The notes: generated by a model from the sequence alone, not told the origin. A DNA stretch of 64,000 nt from Arthrobacter sp. NicSoilB4 (GCF_019977335.1 NZ_AP024653.1:1612001-1676000), one strand, 5' to 3'. Positions 42,980 to 53,056 are shown, numbered from the stretch's first letter. Numbers and translations: made by a program.

Positions 42980-43896
42980 GGGTTCTCTTCGCAGGCACAC
43001 CCGCCGTGGCAGTGCCGTCACTGGACGCCCTGGTCGCGGCAGGATTCGACGTCGTCGCCGTCCTCACCCGCCCGGACGCGCCGCTGGGTCGCAAACGCGT
43101 GCTGACGCCGTCGCCCGTTGCCGCCCGGGCCGCCGAACTGGGCATCAAGATCATCCACGCCGCCAAGGTCGACGCCGCGGTGACGGAGCAGATCGCGGCC
43201 GCCGCGCCGGACGTTGCCGCCATCGTGGCCTACGGCGGGCTCATTCCGCGGCCGGCCCTGGACCTTCCCCGGCACGGCTGGATCAACCTGCACTTCTCCC
43301 TTTTGCCTGCCTGGCGCGGCGCGGCGCCCGTGCAGCGGTCCCTCATGGCCGGCGACGACGTCACTGGTGCCGTCACCTTCCTCCTTGAGGAAGGGCTGGA
43401 CACCGGCCCCGTGTTCGGCACCCTGACCGAAGCCGTCCGCCCGGACGACACCGCCGGGGCGCTCCTCGACCGGCTGTCCCACAGCGGCGCCGTGCTGCTG
43501 ACCCAAACGCTGTCAGCCGTCGACGCCGGCCAGGCCGCCGCAGTGCCGCAGCAGGGCGAGGTCAGCCTGGCCCCCAAACTCACCCTCGAGGACGGCCGGC
43601 TCGACTGGAAGCAGCCCGCCCTGGCGATCGGCCGGCGGGCGCGCGGAGTCACTCCCGAGCCAGGCGCCTGGACCACTCTCGACGGCCAGCGGATCAAGCT
43701 CGAACCGGTGACATTGCGGCCCGGGGGACCGGCCCTGCAGCCGGGACAGCTCGCGCTCGACGGCAAGAGCGTACTCGTGGGAACCGGGTCCCACCCGGTG
43801 GAACTCACCCGGATCCAGCCTTCGGGCAAGAAAATGATGACCGCCGCTGACTGGGCGCGCGGACAAGCAACACTTGAAAGCGTGGTATTGGAATGA
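42976..43896 (+). CDS. fmt: Methionyl-tRNA formyltransferase
   Basis: Formylates initiator Met-tRNA using 10-formyl-THF. 306 residues: N-terminal formyltransferase domain with LHFSLLPAWRGAAPVQRSLMAG and the C-terminal OB-type domain from ~205. Start GTG 42976, overlapping the def stop (GTGA). The next gene (rsmB) overlaps its end in the same way. Confidence 0.95.
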   Translation: MRVLFAGTPAVAVPSLDALVAAGFDVVAVLTRPDAPLGRKRVLTPSPVAARAAELGIKIIHAAKVDAAVTEQIAAAAPDVAAIVAYGGLIPRPALDLPRHGWINLHFSLLPAWRGAAPVQRSLMAGDDVTGAVTFLLEEGLDTGPVFGTLTEAVRPDDTAGALLDRLSHSGAVLLTQTLSAVDAGQAAAVPQQGEVSLAPKLTLEDGRLDWKQPALAIGRRARGVTPEPGAWTTLDGQRIKLEPVTLRPGGPALQPGQLALDGKSVLVGTGSHPVELTRIQPSGKKMMTAADWARGQATLESVVLE

Positions 43897-45539
43897 GCGA
43901 GTCCGGGAGCGGCAGCGGCCGCGGCAACGGCCCCCAGCGCGGCGGATCAGGCGGCCAGCGCGGCGCCGGACAAGCCGGACAAGCCGGACAAGGCGGGCAA
44001 AGCGGACAAGCCGGACAAGGCGGCCGCGGCCGGGACGGCAGCCAGCGGAACGCGCAGGGCCGCGAACGCAACCGCGGCCCGCAGCGCGGCTTCACCGAGA
44101 ACGCGCCGTCCCAGCGCACCCGCCGGGCCGATCCTCCCCGGCTCGTTGCCTTCGAAGTGCTGCGCGCCGTCGCCTCCGAGGACGCCTACGCCAACCTCGT
44201 GCTGCCCGCCCGGATCCGGCACCACAACCTGGACAAGCGCGACGCCGGCTTCGCCACGGAACTGAGCTACGGCGCACTCCGCGGCCAGGGCACCTACGAC
44301 GCGATCCTGGCCCGGTGCGTGGACCGGCCGCTGGACCAGCTGGACCCGGCCATCCTCGACGCCCTCCGGATCGGCGCCCACCAGCTGCTGGCGATGCGCG
44401 TCCCCGCCCACGCCGCGCTGGACCAGACGGTTGGTCTTGCCCGCGCCGTGATTGGCGCCGGCCCGTCCGCCCTCATCAACGCCGTGCTGCGGAAAGTCTC
44501 AGCCCGCACCATCGAGGAGTGGCTGGACCTGCTGCTCAGCGAAGAGACGGACGAAACGAAAAAGGCCGCCATCCGCTATGCCCACCCGGAGTGGATTGTG
44601 CGTGCGCTCCGGCAGTCCCTCGTGGCCCACGGGCGTCCCGTCAGCGAGATCAGTGACCTCCTGGAAGCGGACAATGCCGCACCCGTGGTCAACCTCGTGG
44701 CACTCCCCGGGCTCGGCAGCCTGGACGAGGCCCTCGAAGGCGGCGCCACGCCTGGCGAACTCGTCGAAGGATCGGCGCTCTCCAGCGGCGGTGACCTGGG
44801 CCGGCTCGCATCCGTCCGCGAAGGCACCACCCGCGTCCAGGACGTCGGTTCGCAGCTCGTGGCCCGCGCCATGGCCGCCGTCGATCTCGGGGGCAGCGCC
44901 AGCGGGACCGGAGCCGACGGCGGCCCCGCTACCAAAAAGCCCGAACGCTGGCTGGACATGTGCGCCGGCCCAGGCGGCAAAGCTGCCCTGCTTGGCGCCC
45001 TCGCCCGGGAGCAAGGTGCCACTCTGCTGGCCAACGAACCGGCGCCGCACCGTGCCAAACTGGTCCGGCAGGCTCTCGCCGCCGTGCCGCACGAGGTCTG
45101 GCATGTTCGGACCGGCGACGGCCGCGAGGTCGGCACGGAGATGCCGGAGAGCTTCGACCGCGTCCTGGTCGACGCTCCCTGCACGGGACTCGGCGCCCTG
45201 CGCCGCCGCCCGGAATCGCGCTGGCGCCGGACCCCCAAGGACCTGACGGACCTGGGCCCGCTGCAGCGCGAGCTGCTCAAGTCCGCGCTGGCAGCCGTAA
45301 AGCCCGGCGGCGTCGTGGCCTACGTGACGTGCTCCCCGCACCCGGCGGAGACAACCGCCGTCGTAAGCGACGTGATGCGCAAACGCGACGACCTCGAACT
45401 GCTCGACGCCGGCGCGGCGCTGGACAGCGTCAGCCTCACCGGCCACCTCGACGCCGGACACGAGCTCACCGCCCAGCTCTGGCCGCATGTGCACCGCACG
45501 GACGCCATGTTCCTGGCGCTCATCCACAAAAAGGCCTGA
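43893..45539 (+). CDS. rsmB: 16S rRNA m5C967 methyltransferase RsmB (NOL1/NOP2/Sun family)
   Basis: Methylates C967 of 16S rRNA. Residues ~85-230 form the NusB-like RNA-binding domain (PPRLVAFEVLRAVASEDAYANL), then a SAM domain with DMCAGPGGKAALLGAL, the motif IV VDAPCTGLGALRRRPE and the catalytic Cys in VAYVTCSPHPAETT. At 548 residues it is long because of a Gly/Gln/Ala-rich N-terminus (repeated GQ/QAG units, ~20-50) not seen in E. coli RsmB. It overlaps fmt by 4 nt, giving a def-fmt-rsmB operon. Confidence 0.94.
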   Translation: MSESGSGSGRGNGPQRGGSGGQRGAGQAGQAGQGGQSGQAGQGGRGRDGSQRNAQGRERNRGPQRGFTENAPSQRTRRADPPRLVAFEVLRAVASEDAYANLVLPARIRHHNLDKRDAGFATELSYGALRGQGTYDAILARCVDRPLDQLDPAILDALRIGAHQLLAMRVPAHAALDQTVGLARAVIGAGPSALINAVLRKVSARTIEEWLDLLLSEETDETKKAAIRYAHPEWIVRALRQSLVAHGRPVSEISDLLEADNAAPVVNLVALPGLGSLDEALEGGATPGELVEGSALSSGGDLGRLASVREGTTRVQDVGSQLVARAMAAVDLGGSASGTGADGGPATKKPERWLDMCAGPGGKAALLGALAREQGATLLANEPAPHRAKLVRQALAAVPHEVWHVRTGDGREVGTEMPESFDRVLVDAPCTGLGALRRRPESRWRRTPKDLTDLGPLQRELLKSALAAVKPGGVVAYVTCSPHPAETTAVVSDVMRKRDDLELLDAGAALDSVSLTGHLDAGHELTAQLWPHVHRTDAMFLALIHKKA

Positions 45540-45614
45540 CCAACAGGGAATACTGGGGCACTGGAAGCCCGCGCCTTCAACAGGACACCTCAGCAGAACG
45601 ACAAGGATCTTCAC

Positions 45615-46271
45615 ATGGCCAAGTGCTGTATCAACCCGAGCATTCTCTCCGCCGACTTCGCCAACCTCGAAGCCGAACTGCAAAGAATCAGCAACGCCGA
45701 TGCGGTCCACGTGGACGTCATGGACAACCACTTCGTGCCGAACCTGTCGCTGGGGTTGCCGGTCGTTGCCCGCCTGCAGGAGATCAGCCCGGTGCCGCTG
45801 GATGCACACCTCATGATCGAGCACGCCGACCGCTGGGCTCCGGCCTATGCCGACGCCGGGGTCGCCTCCGTGACGTTCCACGCCGAGGCCTCGATTGCGC
45901 CGATCAAACTCGCCCGGGAGCTGCGGGCGCGCGGCGCCAAGGCGGGGCTGGCGCTCCGTCCGGGCAGCGGTGTGGAGCCCTTCCTGGACATGCTCGGTGA
46001 GATCGACATGCTCCTGATCATGACGGTGGAGCCGGGCTTTGGCGGCCAGGAATTCCTGGACCTTACGCTGCCCAAGATCCGCCGGGCCCGCGCAGCCATC
46101 GATGCGTCCGGCCTGGATGTGTCGCTGCAGGTCGACGGCGGCATCACCGCGGACAACATCTGGCGCGCCGCGGACGCCGGCGCCAACGTCTTCGTGGCCG
46201 GTTCCGCCGTCTACGGTGCCGACGATCCGGCCGAGGCCATCGAGCGGCTCCGCGCCGCCGGCCAGCGCTGA
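45615..46271 (+). CDS. rpe: Ribulose-phosphate 3-epimerase
   Basis: Interconverts ribulose 5-phosphate and xylulose 5-phosphate in the pentose phosphate pathway. 218-residue TIM barrel with metal/active site motifs [45 protein letters not shown] and VDGGITADN. Its product pool includes ribulose 5-phosphate, the RibB substrate, and it lies directly upstream of the FMN-riboswitch rib operon, though the riboswitch separates them. Confidence 0.96.
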   Translation: MAKCCINPSILSADFANLEAELQRISNADAVHVDVMDNHFVPNLSLGLPVVARLQEISPVPLDAHLMIEHADRWAPAYADAGVASVTFHAEASIAPIKLARELRARGAKAGLALRPGSGVEPFLDMLGEIDMLLIMTVEPGFGGQEFLDLTLPKIRRARAAIDASGLDVSLQVDGGITADNIWRAADAGANVFVAGSAVYGADDPAEAIERLRAAGQR

Positions 46272-46411
46272 CTGAGCGCCGGCGGGTCGTTACCCGGGGC
46301 AGCCGCCGTCGGCCGGCCGGCGCACCACCGCGAAAATGACGCACGCCGTAACATCAAGCCTGCGGGAATAGCTAAAGCTGCCGGGCAGTTGTGCCAGAAT
46401 AGCAAGACACA

Positions 46412-46560
46412 TACGTGCTCCGGGGTCGGTGTAAGTCCGAACCGGCGGTTATAGTCCGCGACCCGCGAGCCGGCGCTTCCCTCGGGAAGAATGCCGGCAG
46501 ACGGTTGAACCGGTGGAACTCCGGTACCGACAGTTAAAGTCTGGATGAGAGAAGCACGTA
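46412..46560 (+). ncRNA. FMN riboswitch (RFN element)
   Basis: The closing P1 stem is TACGTGCT (46412-46419) with AGCACGTA (46553-46560). Between them lie the conserved RFN segments: CCGGGGTCGGTG, AAGTCCGAACCGGCGGTTAT, AGTCCGCGACCC, GGTGGAACTCCGGTACCGACAG and TTAAAGTCTGGATG. It binds FMN and should repress the downstream rib genes. Confidence 0.95.
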
Positions 46561-46654
46561 CAGCTGTTACTGCGGAGCCCTGTGGCGCCGCGGAAGTTCG
46601 CTGTCGTATACCCCCGGAGCCATCGCGGCTTTTGAGGGAAGGAACGACAAACAC

Positions 46655-46717
46655 ATGCACTCTCTGCGATGGCTCTTCACCACCACTCCGGTCCTCGAAG
46701 GCCCGGTGGCAGGTTGA
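46655..46717 (+). CDS. 20-codon leader ORF between FMN riboswitch and ribD
   Basis: A 20-codon ORF starting at ATG 46655 (MHSLRWLFTTTPVLEG...). GGGAAGGAA lies upstream (about 11 nt to the ATG), which is a better ribosome-binding site than anything at ribD. Its TGA stop overlaps the ribD ATG (TGATG, 46715-46719), so translation of ribD may depend on it by reinitiation. It is too short to have a recognisable domain; it could also be a chance ORF. Confidence 0.55.
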   Translation: MHSLRWLFTTTPVLEGPVAG

Positions 46718-47889
46718 TGAGCGTCAAGCACATGACAAACGAAGCGACGGACGACGCCGCGGCCTTAGTGGTCACAGGTCCCCCCGAAGCCGGTTTCAGC
46801 GCAGCCGAGGCCACCGCCATGGAGGCCGCCCTCGCAGCGGCCCTCCAGGGGCCGCGGGGAGCGAACCCGCTGGTTGGCGCGGTCGTGATCGCTCCCGACG
46901 GCACCCAGCTGGTCACAGGCTACCACCGCGGGGCCGGCACCTCCCACGCGGAGGCCGACGCAATTGACCAGGCCACCGCCGCCGGACTGGACCTCAGGGG
47001 CACCACCATGGTGGTCACGCTGGAGCCCTGCAACCACTGCGGACGCACCGGACCCTGCGCCCAGGCAATCATCGAGGCCGGCATCGCGGACGTCGTTTAT
47101 GCGATCGACGATCCGCACGACCCCGCCGCCGGCGGCGCCTCCACACTGCGCCAAGCCGGCGTCCGCGTCCGTTCGGGGCTCGGCGCCGACGCCTCGCTCG
47201 AGCTGAACCGGCGCTGGTTCGAGGCCGTCGCGGCCTCGCGGCCCTTCGTCACCCTGCACATCGCCCAGACTCTGGACAGCCGCATCGCCGCCAGCGACGG
47301 CACCAGCCAGTGGATCTCCAGCCCGGAATCGCTCGCCGACAACCACGCCCTGCGCGGCCGGATCGACGCGATCCTCGTCGGCACCCAGACGGTCCTGGTC
47401 GACAATCCGCGCCTTACCGCCCGCGGTGCCGACGGCGAACCGGCCGGCAGCCAGCCGTTGCGCGTCGTGATGGGCTACCGGGGGATCCCCGAGGGTGCAG
47501 CGATCAACGGCGACGACGGCAAGGTCCTCCACCTGCCCACCCGCGACCCGCAGGAGGCGCTGCAGGAGTTGTTCTCCGCCGGCGTCCGGCACCTCATGGT
47601 CGAGGGCGGCTCCCGGATCCTCAGCGCCTTCCTCGCCGCCGGTCTCGTCGACGAGCTCATCGTCTACCTCGCCCCGACCCTTCTCGGCTCCGGAACCCCG
47701 GCGCTGGAGGACCTCGGCATCACCACCCTGGCCGACTCCCAGCGCTGGGAGTGGGACCCGGCGTCGGGCGGGGCGGTCCAGCAGCTCGGCCGCGACCTGC
47801 GGCTGCATTTGCACCCCGCCCTGACAAGCACTTCATCCGCTTCAACCCCGCTCCGCGCCAGCGCGGACACCGCCGCAGGAGGCATCTGA
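46717..47889 (+). CDS. ribD: Diaminohydroxyphosphoribosylaminopyrimidine deaminase / reductase
   Basis: Bifunctional riboflavin-pathway enzyme. N-terminal deaminase domain with HAEADAIDQ (zinc ligand His and catalytic Glu) and EPCNHCGRTGPC (zinc cysteines); C-terminal NADPH reductase domain with VEGGSRILSAFLAAGLVDE. With ATG 46717 it has 390 residues. An in-frame ATG at 46669 is rejected because it lacks a ribosome-binding site and extends into the leader ORF. Its TGA overlaps ribE's ATG. Confidence 0.9.
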   Translation: MSVKHMTNEATDDAAALVVTGPPEAGFSAAEATAMEAALAAALQGPRGANPLVGAVVIAPDGTQLVTGYHRGAGTSHAEADAIDQATAAGLDLRGTTMVVTLEPCNHCGRTGPCAQAIIEAGIADVVYAIDDPHDPAAGGASTLRQAGVRVRSGLGADASLELNRRWFEAVAASRPFVTLHIAQTLDSRIAASDGTSQWISSPESLADNHALRGRIDAILVGTQTVLVDNPRLTARGADGEPAGSQPLRVVMGYRGIPEGAAINGDDGKVLHLPTRDPQEALQELFSAGVRHLMVEGGSRILSAFLAAGLVDELIVYLAPTLLGSGTPALEDLGITTLADSQRWEWDPASGGAVQQLGRDLRLHLHPALTSTSSASTPLRASADTAAGGI

Positions 47890-48557
47890 TGTTCACCGGA
47901 ATAATCGCCGAGCAGGGGAAGGTGTTGTCCGTTGAGCGCAACGGCGACATCAGCGCCACCGTCCGGCTCCATGCCCCCGCCAGCACGGGCGGACTGGCCC
48001 TCGGCGGCTCCATCGCCGTCAACGGCGTCTGCCTCACGGCCACGGAGATCGACGGCAAGGACTTCAGCGTCGACGTTATGGGCGAGACCCTCACCCGCAG
48101 CACCATCGGCGAACTCGCTGCCGGGGACCCGGTCAACCTGGAGCGTTGCGTTCCGGCCGGCGGCCGGCTCGACGGCCACGTTGTCCAGGGCCACGTCGAC
48201 GGCGTCGGGCAGCTGCTTGAGCGCGAGGCGCTGGGCAACTGGGACCGGCTCCGCTTCGGTGTTCCCGCCGGGCTGGCCCGCTACATCGCGGAGAAAGGCT
48301 CCATCGCGGTCGACGGCGTTTCGCTGACGGTGACCGCCGTGAGCCCGGCCCATGACCCCGCGCCGTGGTTTGAAGTGGGGCTGATCCCCACCACGCTGGC
48401 CGACACCGGCCTGGGCGCCAAAGCTGTCGGCGGCCATGTGAACCTCGAAGTCGACGTCCTGGCGAAGTACACTGAGCGCCTGCTCGCGTTTTCCGGTACG
48501 GCATCCGGCGCGGCAGCCGGGGAAGCAGCAGTACACGCAGAGGGGGCAACAGCGTGA
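47889..48557 (+). CDS. ribE: Riboflavin synthase (alpha subunit)
   Basis: Dismutates two lumazines into riboflavin. 222 residues of two lumazine-binding repeats: [16 protein letters not shown] with [11 protein letters not shown], then [15 protein letters not shown] with [11 protein letters not shown]. It overlaps the ribD stop (TGATG) and the ribB GTG. C-terminal ~20 residues are Ala-rich and variable. Confidence 0.95.
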   Translation: MFTGIIAEQGKVLSVERNGDISATVRLHAPASTGGLALGGSIAVNGVCLTATEIDGKDFSVDVMGETLTRSTIGELAAGDPVNLERCVPAGGRLDGHVVQGHVDGVGQLLEREALGNWDRLRFGVPAGLARYIAEKGSIAVDGVSLTVTAVSPAHDPAPWFEVGLIPTTLADTGLGAKAVGGHVNLEVDVLAKYTERLLAFSGTASGAAAGEAAVHAEGATA

Positions 48558-49282
48558 ACAACGTCAAGGACATCACTGCCCGGCCCCTCCTCACTGACGC
48601 CGCCGATGCCGCCCTGCCCGCGGAGCTTGCGCCCGCCCCGCCGGCCGGTCTCGACCTGATTGAAGATGCCATCCGCGCCATCGCCGCCGGCCGTCCCGTC
48701 CTGGTGGTCGACAACGAGGACCGCGAAAACGAGGGCGACATCATCTTCGCCGCGCAGCACGCCACCCCGGCCCTGATGGGCTGGACCATCCGGTACAGCT
48801 CCGGAGTCATCTGCGTACCGCTCGACGGCGGCCGTGCCGACGCCCTCGCCCTGCCGCCGATGGTCGAAATCAACGAGGACGCCAAGGGCACCGCCTACAC
48901 GGTGTCCTGCGACGCCGCAGTGGGCGTCAGCACCGGAATCTCCGCCACGGACCGCGCCCTGACGGCCCGGATCCTGGCCGATCCCGCGAGCCAGCCGGCA
49001 GCGCTGACCCGGCCCGGGCATGTTTTTCCGCTTCGCGCCGTTAAGGGTGGAGTGCGGGAACGCCCCGGCCACACCGAAGCGGCCGTGGAACTGTGCCAGC
49101 TGGCCGGGGTCGAACCCGTGGGCGTGATCGCAGAAGTGGTGTACGACAACGGAGAGATGATGCGGCTGGACGGACTTCGTGGCTTCGCGGTGGAGCATGG
49201 CTGCCCGCTGATCTCGATTGCCGACCTGGTGGCTTACCTTGAGGCCGGGCAGCCCGCCGGCCACGCAGCGGACCCCGCGTGA
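48554..49282 (+). CDS. ribB: 3,4-dihydroxy-2-butanone-4-phosphate synthase
   Basis: Makes the four-carbon unit of riboflavin from ribulose 5-phosphate. 242 residues with [19 protein letters not shown] (metal-binding acids), [24 protein letters not shown] and [18 protein letters not shown]. It is monofunctional here, unlike the RibBA fusion of many bacteria: it ends at 49282 and ribA starts at 49296. GTG start overlapping ribE. Confidence 0.94.
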   Translation: MNNVKDITARPLLTDAADAALPAELAPAPPAGLDLIEDAIRAIAAGRPVLVVDNEDRENEGDIIFAAQHATPALMGWTIRYSSGVICVPLDGGRADALALPPMVEINEDAKGTAYTVSCDAAVGVSTGISATDRALTARILADPASQPAALTRPGHVFPLRAVKGGVRERPGHTEAAVELCQLAGVEPVGVIAEVVYDNGEMMRLDGLRGFAVEHGCPLISIADLVAYLEAGQPAGHAADPA

Positions 49283-49295
49283 TGGAGGAGAAAAG

Positions 49296-49994
49296 ATGAC
49301 GACGTCTGAAGCACAAGACCAGCTGGCGGCCGGACGCCAACCGCATCCGGTCAGCGGCGGCCCGATCGTGCAGTTGCCCACCGCCTTCGGTGACTTCGTG
49401 GCGCAGGCCTGGACCGACCTGGCCACCGGCGCCGAGCACCTGGCGGTCAGCTCACCGCTGCCGCCGGTAGACGGCACGCCGCCGCTGGTCCGCCTCCACT
49501 CGGAATGCCTCACCGGGGATGTGTTCGGCTCCTACCGCTGCGACTGCGGCGAGCAGCTGGCCTACGCCCTCGAACTGATCAACGAGTTCGGCGGGACCCT
49601 GCTTTACCTGCGTGGCCAGGAGGGCCGGGGGATCGGCCTGGCGAACAAGATGAAGGCCTACGCCCTGCAGGAGGCCGGCTTCGACACCGTGGAGGCCAAC
49701 GAACAGCTGGGCCTTCCCGTAGATGCCCGCTGCTACAAGGCCGCAGCGCAGATCCTCGCGGACATGGGACTTTCCGAGATCCGTCTGCTGAGCAACAACC
49801 CGGACAAGCAGGACCGGCTCGCCCAGGCAGGCGTCCGTGTCGTGGAGATGGTGCCCACCGAGGTGCCCTCCCGCGAGCAGAACCTCCGGTACCTCCAGAC
49901 CAAGAAGGACCGGATGGACCACCGGCTCGTCCTGGACATGGAGCCGGCAGCTCCCGCTTCCGGTCCGCTCGGATTCGCCCACGAACAGGACTGA
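49296..49994 (+). CDS. ribA: GTP cyclohydrolase II
   Basis: First step of riboflavin synthesis from GTP. 232 residues with the zinc triad in RLHSECLTGDVFGSYRCDCG, the RGQEGRGIGLANKMKAYALQ motif and the C-terminal NNPDKQDRLAQAGVRVVE segment. Start ATG 49296 chosen because GGAGGAG is 8 nt upstream; an earlier frame from 49218 lies inside ribB. Separate from RibB. Confidence 0.94.
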   Translation: MTTSEAQDQLAAGRQPHPVSGGPIVQLPTAFGDFVAQAWTDLATGAEHLAVSSPLPPVDGTPPLVRLHSECLTGDVFGSYRCDCGEQLAYALELINEFGGTLLYLRGQEGRGIGLANKMKAYALQEAGFDTVEANEQLGLPVDARCYKAAAQILADMGLSEIRLLSNNPDKQDRLAQAGVRVVEMVPTEVPSREQNLRYLQTKKDRMDHRLVLDMEPAAPASGPLGFAHEQD

Positions 49995-50108
49995 AACGCG
50001 TTCAGCCGGCCCGGACGGGCCGCGCTGACCCTGCGCCATGGCGCAAGAAGCAGAACACGATTTAGCACGACTTAACAGCACACGACTGAGCAGAACAAGG
50101 ATTCCCAG

Positions 50109-50594
50109 ATGAGCGGACACGGCGCACCACAGATTGACCTCAGCACCTTCAAGCCCGAGGAAACCTCCCAGCTGAAACTGGCCATCGTAGCCGCCAGCTG
50201 GCACACCCAGATCATGGACGGGCTCCTGGACGGTGCCCTGCGCGCGGCGAAGGACGCCGGCATCAGCGAGCCGACAGTGCTCCGCGTCCCCGGGACGTTC
50301 GAGCTCCCCGTAGCTGCCGCCCGGCTGGCGCCGCACTTCGACGCCGTCGTGGCACTCGGCGTCGTGATCCGCGGCGGAACCCCGCACTTCGAGTATGTCT
50401 GCGAGGCGGCCACACTGGGCCTGACCGAGGTCTCGGTGCGCACCGGCATCCCCGTCGGCTTTGGCGTGCTGACCTGTGACACGGAACAGCAGGGCATCGA
50501 CCGTGCCGGGCTTCCGGGTTCCACCGAAGACAAGGGCCACGAGGCCGTCACGGCCGCCCTCGCCACCGCGGTGACCCTCAAGCAGTACAGCTAG
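50109..50594 (+). CDS. ribH: 6,7-dimethyl-8-ribityllumazine synthase
   Basis: Forms the lumazine precursor of riboflavin. 161 residues; substrate-site [15 protein letters not shown] (with the essential His) and [14 protein letters not shown]. Last gene of the rib operon; a 114-bp gap to ribA contains a TGCGCCATGGCGCA palindrome at 50032-50045. Confidence 0.95.
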   Translation: MSGHGAPQIDLSTFKPEETSQLKLAIVAASWHTQIMDGLLDGALRAAKDAGISEPTVLRVPGTFELPVAAARLAPHFDAVVALGVVIRGGTPHFEYVCEAATLGLTEVSVRTGIPVGFGVLTCDTEQQGIDRAGLPGSTEDKGHEAVTAALATAVTLKQYS

Positions 50595-50720
50595 CCATGG
50601 GTACGGCCGGGCACCGAAGCGGGCCCGGCCGTCCCGCGCACTGTGTAATCACTCACATCCCCGCCGTCATGCAAGCCCCCGGCAGGCGCCCTCCGCCCGC
50701 GAGCAAGTAGGCTGGAGGGT

Positions 50721-50984
50721 GTGAAGAATTTCGAATCGCTGTTCGCAGAACTGAGTGAGAAGGCAGCCGTCCGCCCGGAGGGCTCCCGCACCGTCGCCGA
50801 ACTGGATTCCGGAGTCCACGGCATCGGCAAGAAAGTCGTGGAGGAAGCAGCCGAGGTCTGGATGGCTGCCGAGTACGAATCCGATGAAGCCGCCGCTGAA
50901 GAGATCTCGCAGCTGCTCTATCACCTGCAGGTTCTGATGCTCGCCAAAGGACTCAGCCTGGAGGACGTCTACAAGCATCTCTAG
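50721..50984 (+). CDS. hisE: Phosphoribosyl-ATP diphosphatase
   Basis: Second step of histidine synthesis; monofunctional MazG-like 87-residue protein. The metal-binding helix is [15 protein letters not shown] with the paired [15 protein letters not shown]. Start GTG 50721 after GGAGGG. It is 127 bp from ribH and 105 bp from hisG. Confidence 0.93.
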   Translation: MKNFESLFAELSEKAAVRPEGSRTVAELDSGVHGIGKKVVEEAAEVWMAAEYESDEAAAEEISQLLYHLQVLMLAKGLSLEDVYKHL

Positions 50985-51089
50985 CCACGTCCGCGCCGGA
51001 ACCCGCGCAGGCCTTGACCTGCGGATCCGGTGTATAGCGTGGCCCGCTGTGCCTGAACCGACTTCTTCCTAACCAGAAAGACTTCCCCA

Positions 51090-51932
51090 ATGCTGAGAGT
51101 TGCCGTCCCGAACAAGGGATCCCTGTCCGAAGCCGCTTCCGCCATGCTCGCCGAGGCCGGCTACCGCCAGCGCCGCGATACCCGCGAGCTGGTCATGGTG
51201 GACCCGGACAACGACATTGAATTCTTCTTCCTCCGCCCCCGCGACATCGCCGTCTACGTCGGCCAGGGAACGCTCGACGTCGGCATCACCGGCCGCGACC
51301 TGCTCCTCGACGCCGAGGTTGAAGCCGAAGAGCTGCTCCCGCTGGGCTTCGCGGCCTCCACCTTCCGCTTCGCCGGGCCGGTGGGCGACTTCACCACGGT
51401 CGAGGAGCTCGAGGGCAAGCGCCTCGCCACCAGCTACGACGGACTGCTGCGCGGCTACCTCGCCGATCGTGGCATCAAGGCCAAGGTGGTCCGCCTCGAC
51501 GGCGCCGTGGAATCCTCCGTGCGCCTCGGCGTCGCGGACGCGATCGCCGACGTCGTCGAGACCGGCAACACGCTCAAGGCCGCCGGCATGGAGATCTTCG
51601 GCCAGCCCATCCTGAACTCCGAGGCCGTCCTGATCGGCCGCAAGGGCGAGCAGAACCCGGCCGCCGAGGTCCTGATCCGCCGGCTGCAGGGCGTCCTCGT
51701 GGCGCGGCAGTACGTCATGATGGACTACGACATCCGCAAGGAACTCGTGGAAGAAGCCGCGGCCCTCACGCCCGGCCTGGAATCGCCCACGGTCTCCCCG
51801 CTGCGCGACTCGGACTGGGTTGCCGTCCGCTCGATGGTGCCCAAGCGGCAGACCAACCGGATCATGGACGAGCTGTACGACCTGGGCGCCCGCGCCATCC
51901 TGGTCAGCACCATCCACGCCTGCCGCATCTGA
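51090..51932 (+). CDS. hisG: ATP phosphoribosyltransferase (long form)
   Basis: First committed step of histidine synthesis. The 280-residue long HisG has the catalytic domain ([27 protein letters not shown]) and a C-terminal regulatory domain for histidine feedback (from ~210), so no HisZ is needed. It clusters with hisE and hisF. Confidence 0.95.
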   Translation: MLRVAVPNKGSLSEAASAMLAEAGYRQRRDTRELVMVDPDNDIEFFFLRPRDIAVYVGQGTLDVGITGRDLLLDAEVEAEELLPLGFAASTFRFAGPVGDFTTVEELEGKRLATSYDGLLRGYLADRGIKAKVVRLDGAVESSVRLGVADAIADVVETGNTLKAAGMEIFGQPILNSEAVLIGRKGEQNPAAEVLIRRLQGVLVARQYVMMDYDIRKELVEEAAALTPGLESPTVSPLRDSDWVAVRSMVPKRQTNRIMDELYDLGARAILVSTIHACRI

Positions 51933-51976
51933 CCGGGCGCGCGTAAACCTTCAGCAAGCGAATACCAGGAGAAGTC

Positions 51977-52753
51977 ATGGCTGTAGCCGTCCGCGTTATC
52001 CCGTGCCTGGACGTTGATGCCGGCCGCGTGGTCAAGGGCATCAATTTCGAAGGTCTCCGCGACGCCGGAGATCCCGTCGAGCTGGCGCACCGCTATGACC
52101 ACGGCGGCGCCGACGAGCTGACGTTCCTCGACGTCACGGCCTCCTCGGGCAACCGGGAAACCACGTTCGACGTCGTCCGGCGCACCGCCGAGGAAGTCTT
52201 CATCCCGCTGACCGTCGGCGGCGGCGTCCGCGGCGTGGCCGAAGTGGACCGGCTCCTGCGCTGCGGCGCGGACAAGGCGGCAATCAACACCGCCGCCGTC
52301 GCCCGGCCCGACGTGATCGACGAGATCACCCGGCACTTCGGTTCCCAGGTCCTGGTGCTGTCCCTCGATGCACGCCGCACCCGTCCGGGTTCAGAGCCCA
52401 CGCCCTCCGGCTTCGAGGTCACCACCCACGGCGGCCGCAAGGGGACCGGGATCGACGCCATCGCGTGGGCCCGGGAGGCTGCCGACCGCGGCGTGGGTGA
52501 AATCCTGCTTAACTCGATCGACGCCGACGGCACCAAGGACGGCTTCGACCTGGAACTGATCCGCCTCGCGCGGGCCGGCGTCAAGGTTCCGCTCATCGCT
52601 TCCGGCGGTGCCGGCAGGCCGGAGCACTTCCCGCCGGCCGTGGCGGCAGGCGCCGACGCGGTGCTGGCGGCGTCGGTGTTCCACTTCGGCCCGCTGGACA
52701 TGATCGCCCAGGTCAAGGCCGCCATCCGCGACGCAGGCTTCGAGGTCCGCTAG
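51977..52753 (+). CDS. hisF: Imidazole glycerol phosphate synthase cyclase subunit
   Basis: Cyclase half of IGP synthase. 258 residues with the barrel starts [40 protein letters not shown] and [11 protein letters not shown]; the catalytic Asp residues are in the first and fifth strands. HisH, HisA, HisB are not in the window. The 57-bp repeat array begins directly after its stop. Confidence 0.95.
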   Translation: MAVAVRVIPCLDVDAGRVVKGINFEGLRDAGDPVELAHRYDHGGADELTFLDVTASSGNRETTFDVVRRTAEEVFIPLTVGGGVRGVAEVDRLLRCGADKAAINTAAVARPDVIDEITRHFGSQVLVLSLDARRTRPGSEPTPSGFEVTTHGGRKGTGIDAIAWAREAADRGVGEILLNSIDADGTKDGFDLELIRLARAGVKVPLIASGGAGRPEHFPPAVAAGADAVLAASVFHFGPLDMIAQVKAAIRDAGFEVR

Positions 52754-52759
52754 TCCCCA

Positions 52760-53050
52760 CCCGCCCCCTATCCTCGCAAGCTCGGACAGGGAACCCTGCG
52801 GGCGTGGGCCCACCCACCCGCCCCCTATCCTCGCAAGCTCGGACAGGGAACCCTGCGGGCGTGGGCCCACCCACCCGCCCCCTATCCTCGCAAGCTCGGA
52901 CAGGGAACCCTGCGGGCGTGGGCCCACCCACCCGCCCCCTATCCTCGCAAGCTCGGACAGGGAACCCTGCGGGCGTGGGCCCACCCACCCGCCCCCTATC
53001 CTCGCAAGCTCGGACAGGGAACCCTGCGGGCGTGGGCCCACCCGCCCCCT
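52760..53050. repeat. 57-bp minisatellite, five tandem units
   Basis: Five near-identical 57-bp units start at 52760, 52817, 52874, 52931 and 52988, each beginning CCCGCCCCCTATCC; the last is 4 bp short and is followed by a 10-bp remnant. Each unit holds two palindromes, CAGGGAACCCTG and GTGGGCCCAC. Since 57 is a multiple of 3, spurious open frames run through it on both strands. Confidence 0.95.
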
Positions 53051-53056
53051 CAAATA

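Noticed and set aside
46669..46716. Upstream ribD start at ATG 46669
   Set aside because: No ribosome-binding site, and the extension reads LHHHSGPRRPGGRL, unlike RibD; the ATG at 46717 overlaps the leader stop.
52760..53050. CRISPR array
   Set aside because: Units are contiguous and identical in length with no variable spacers, and no cas genes are nearby.
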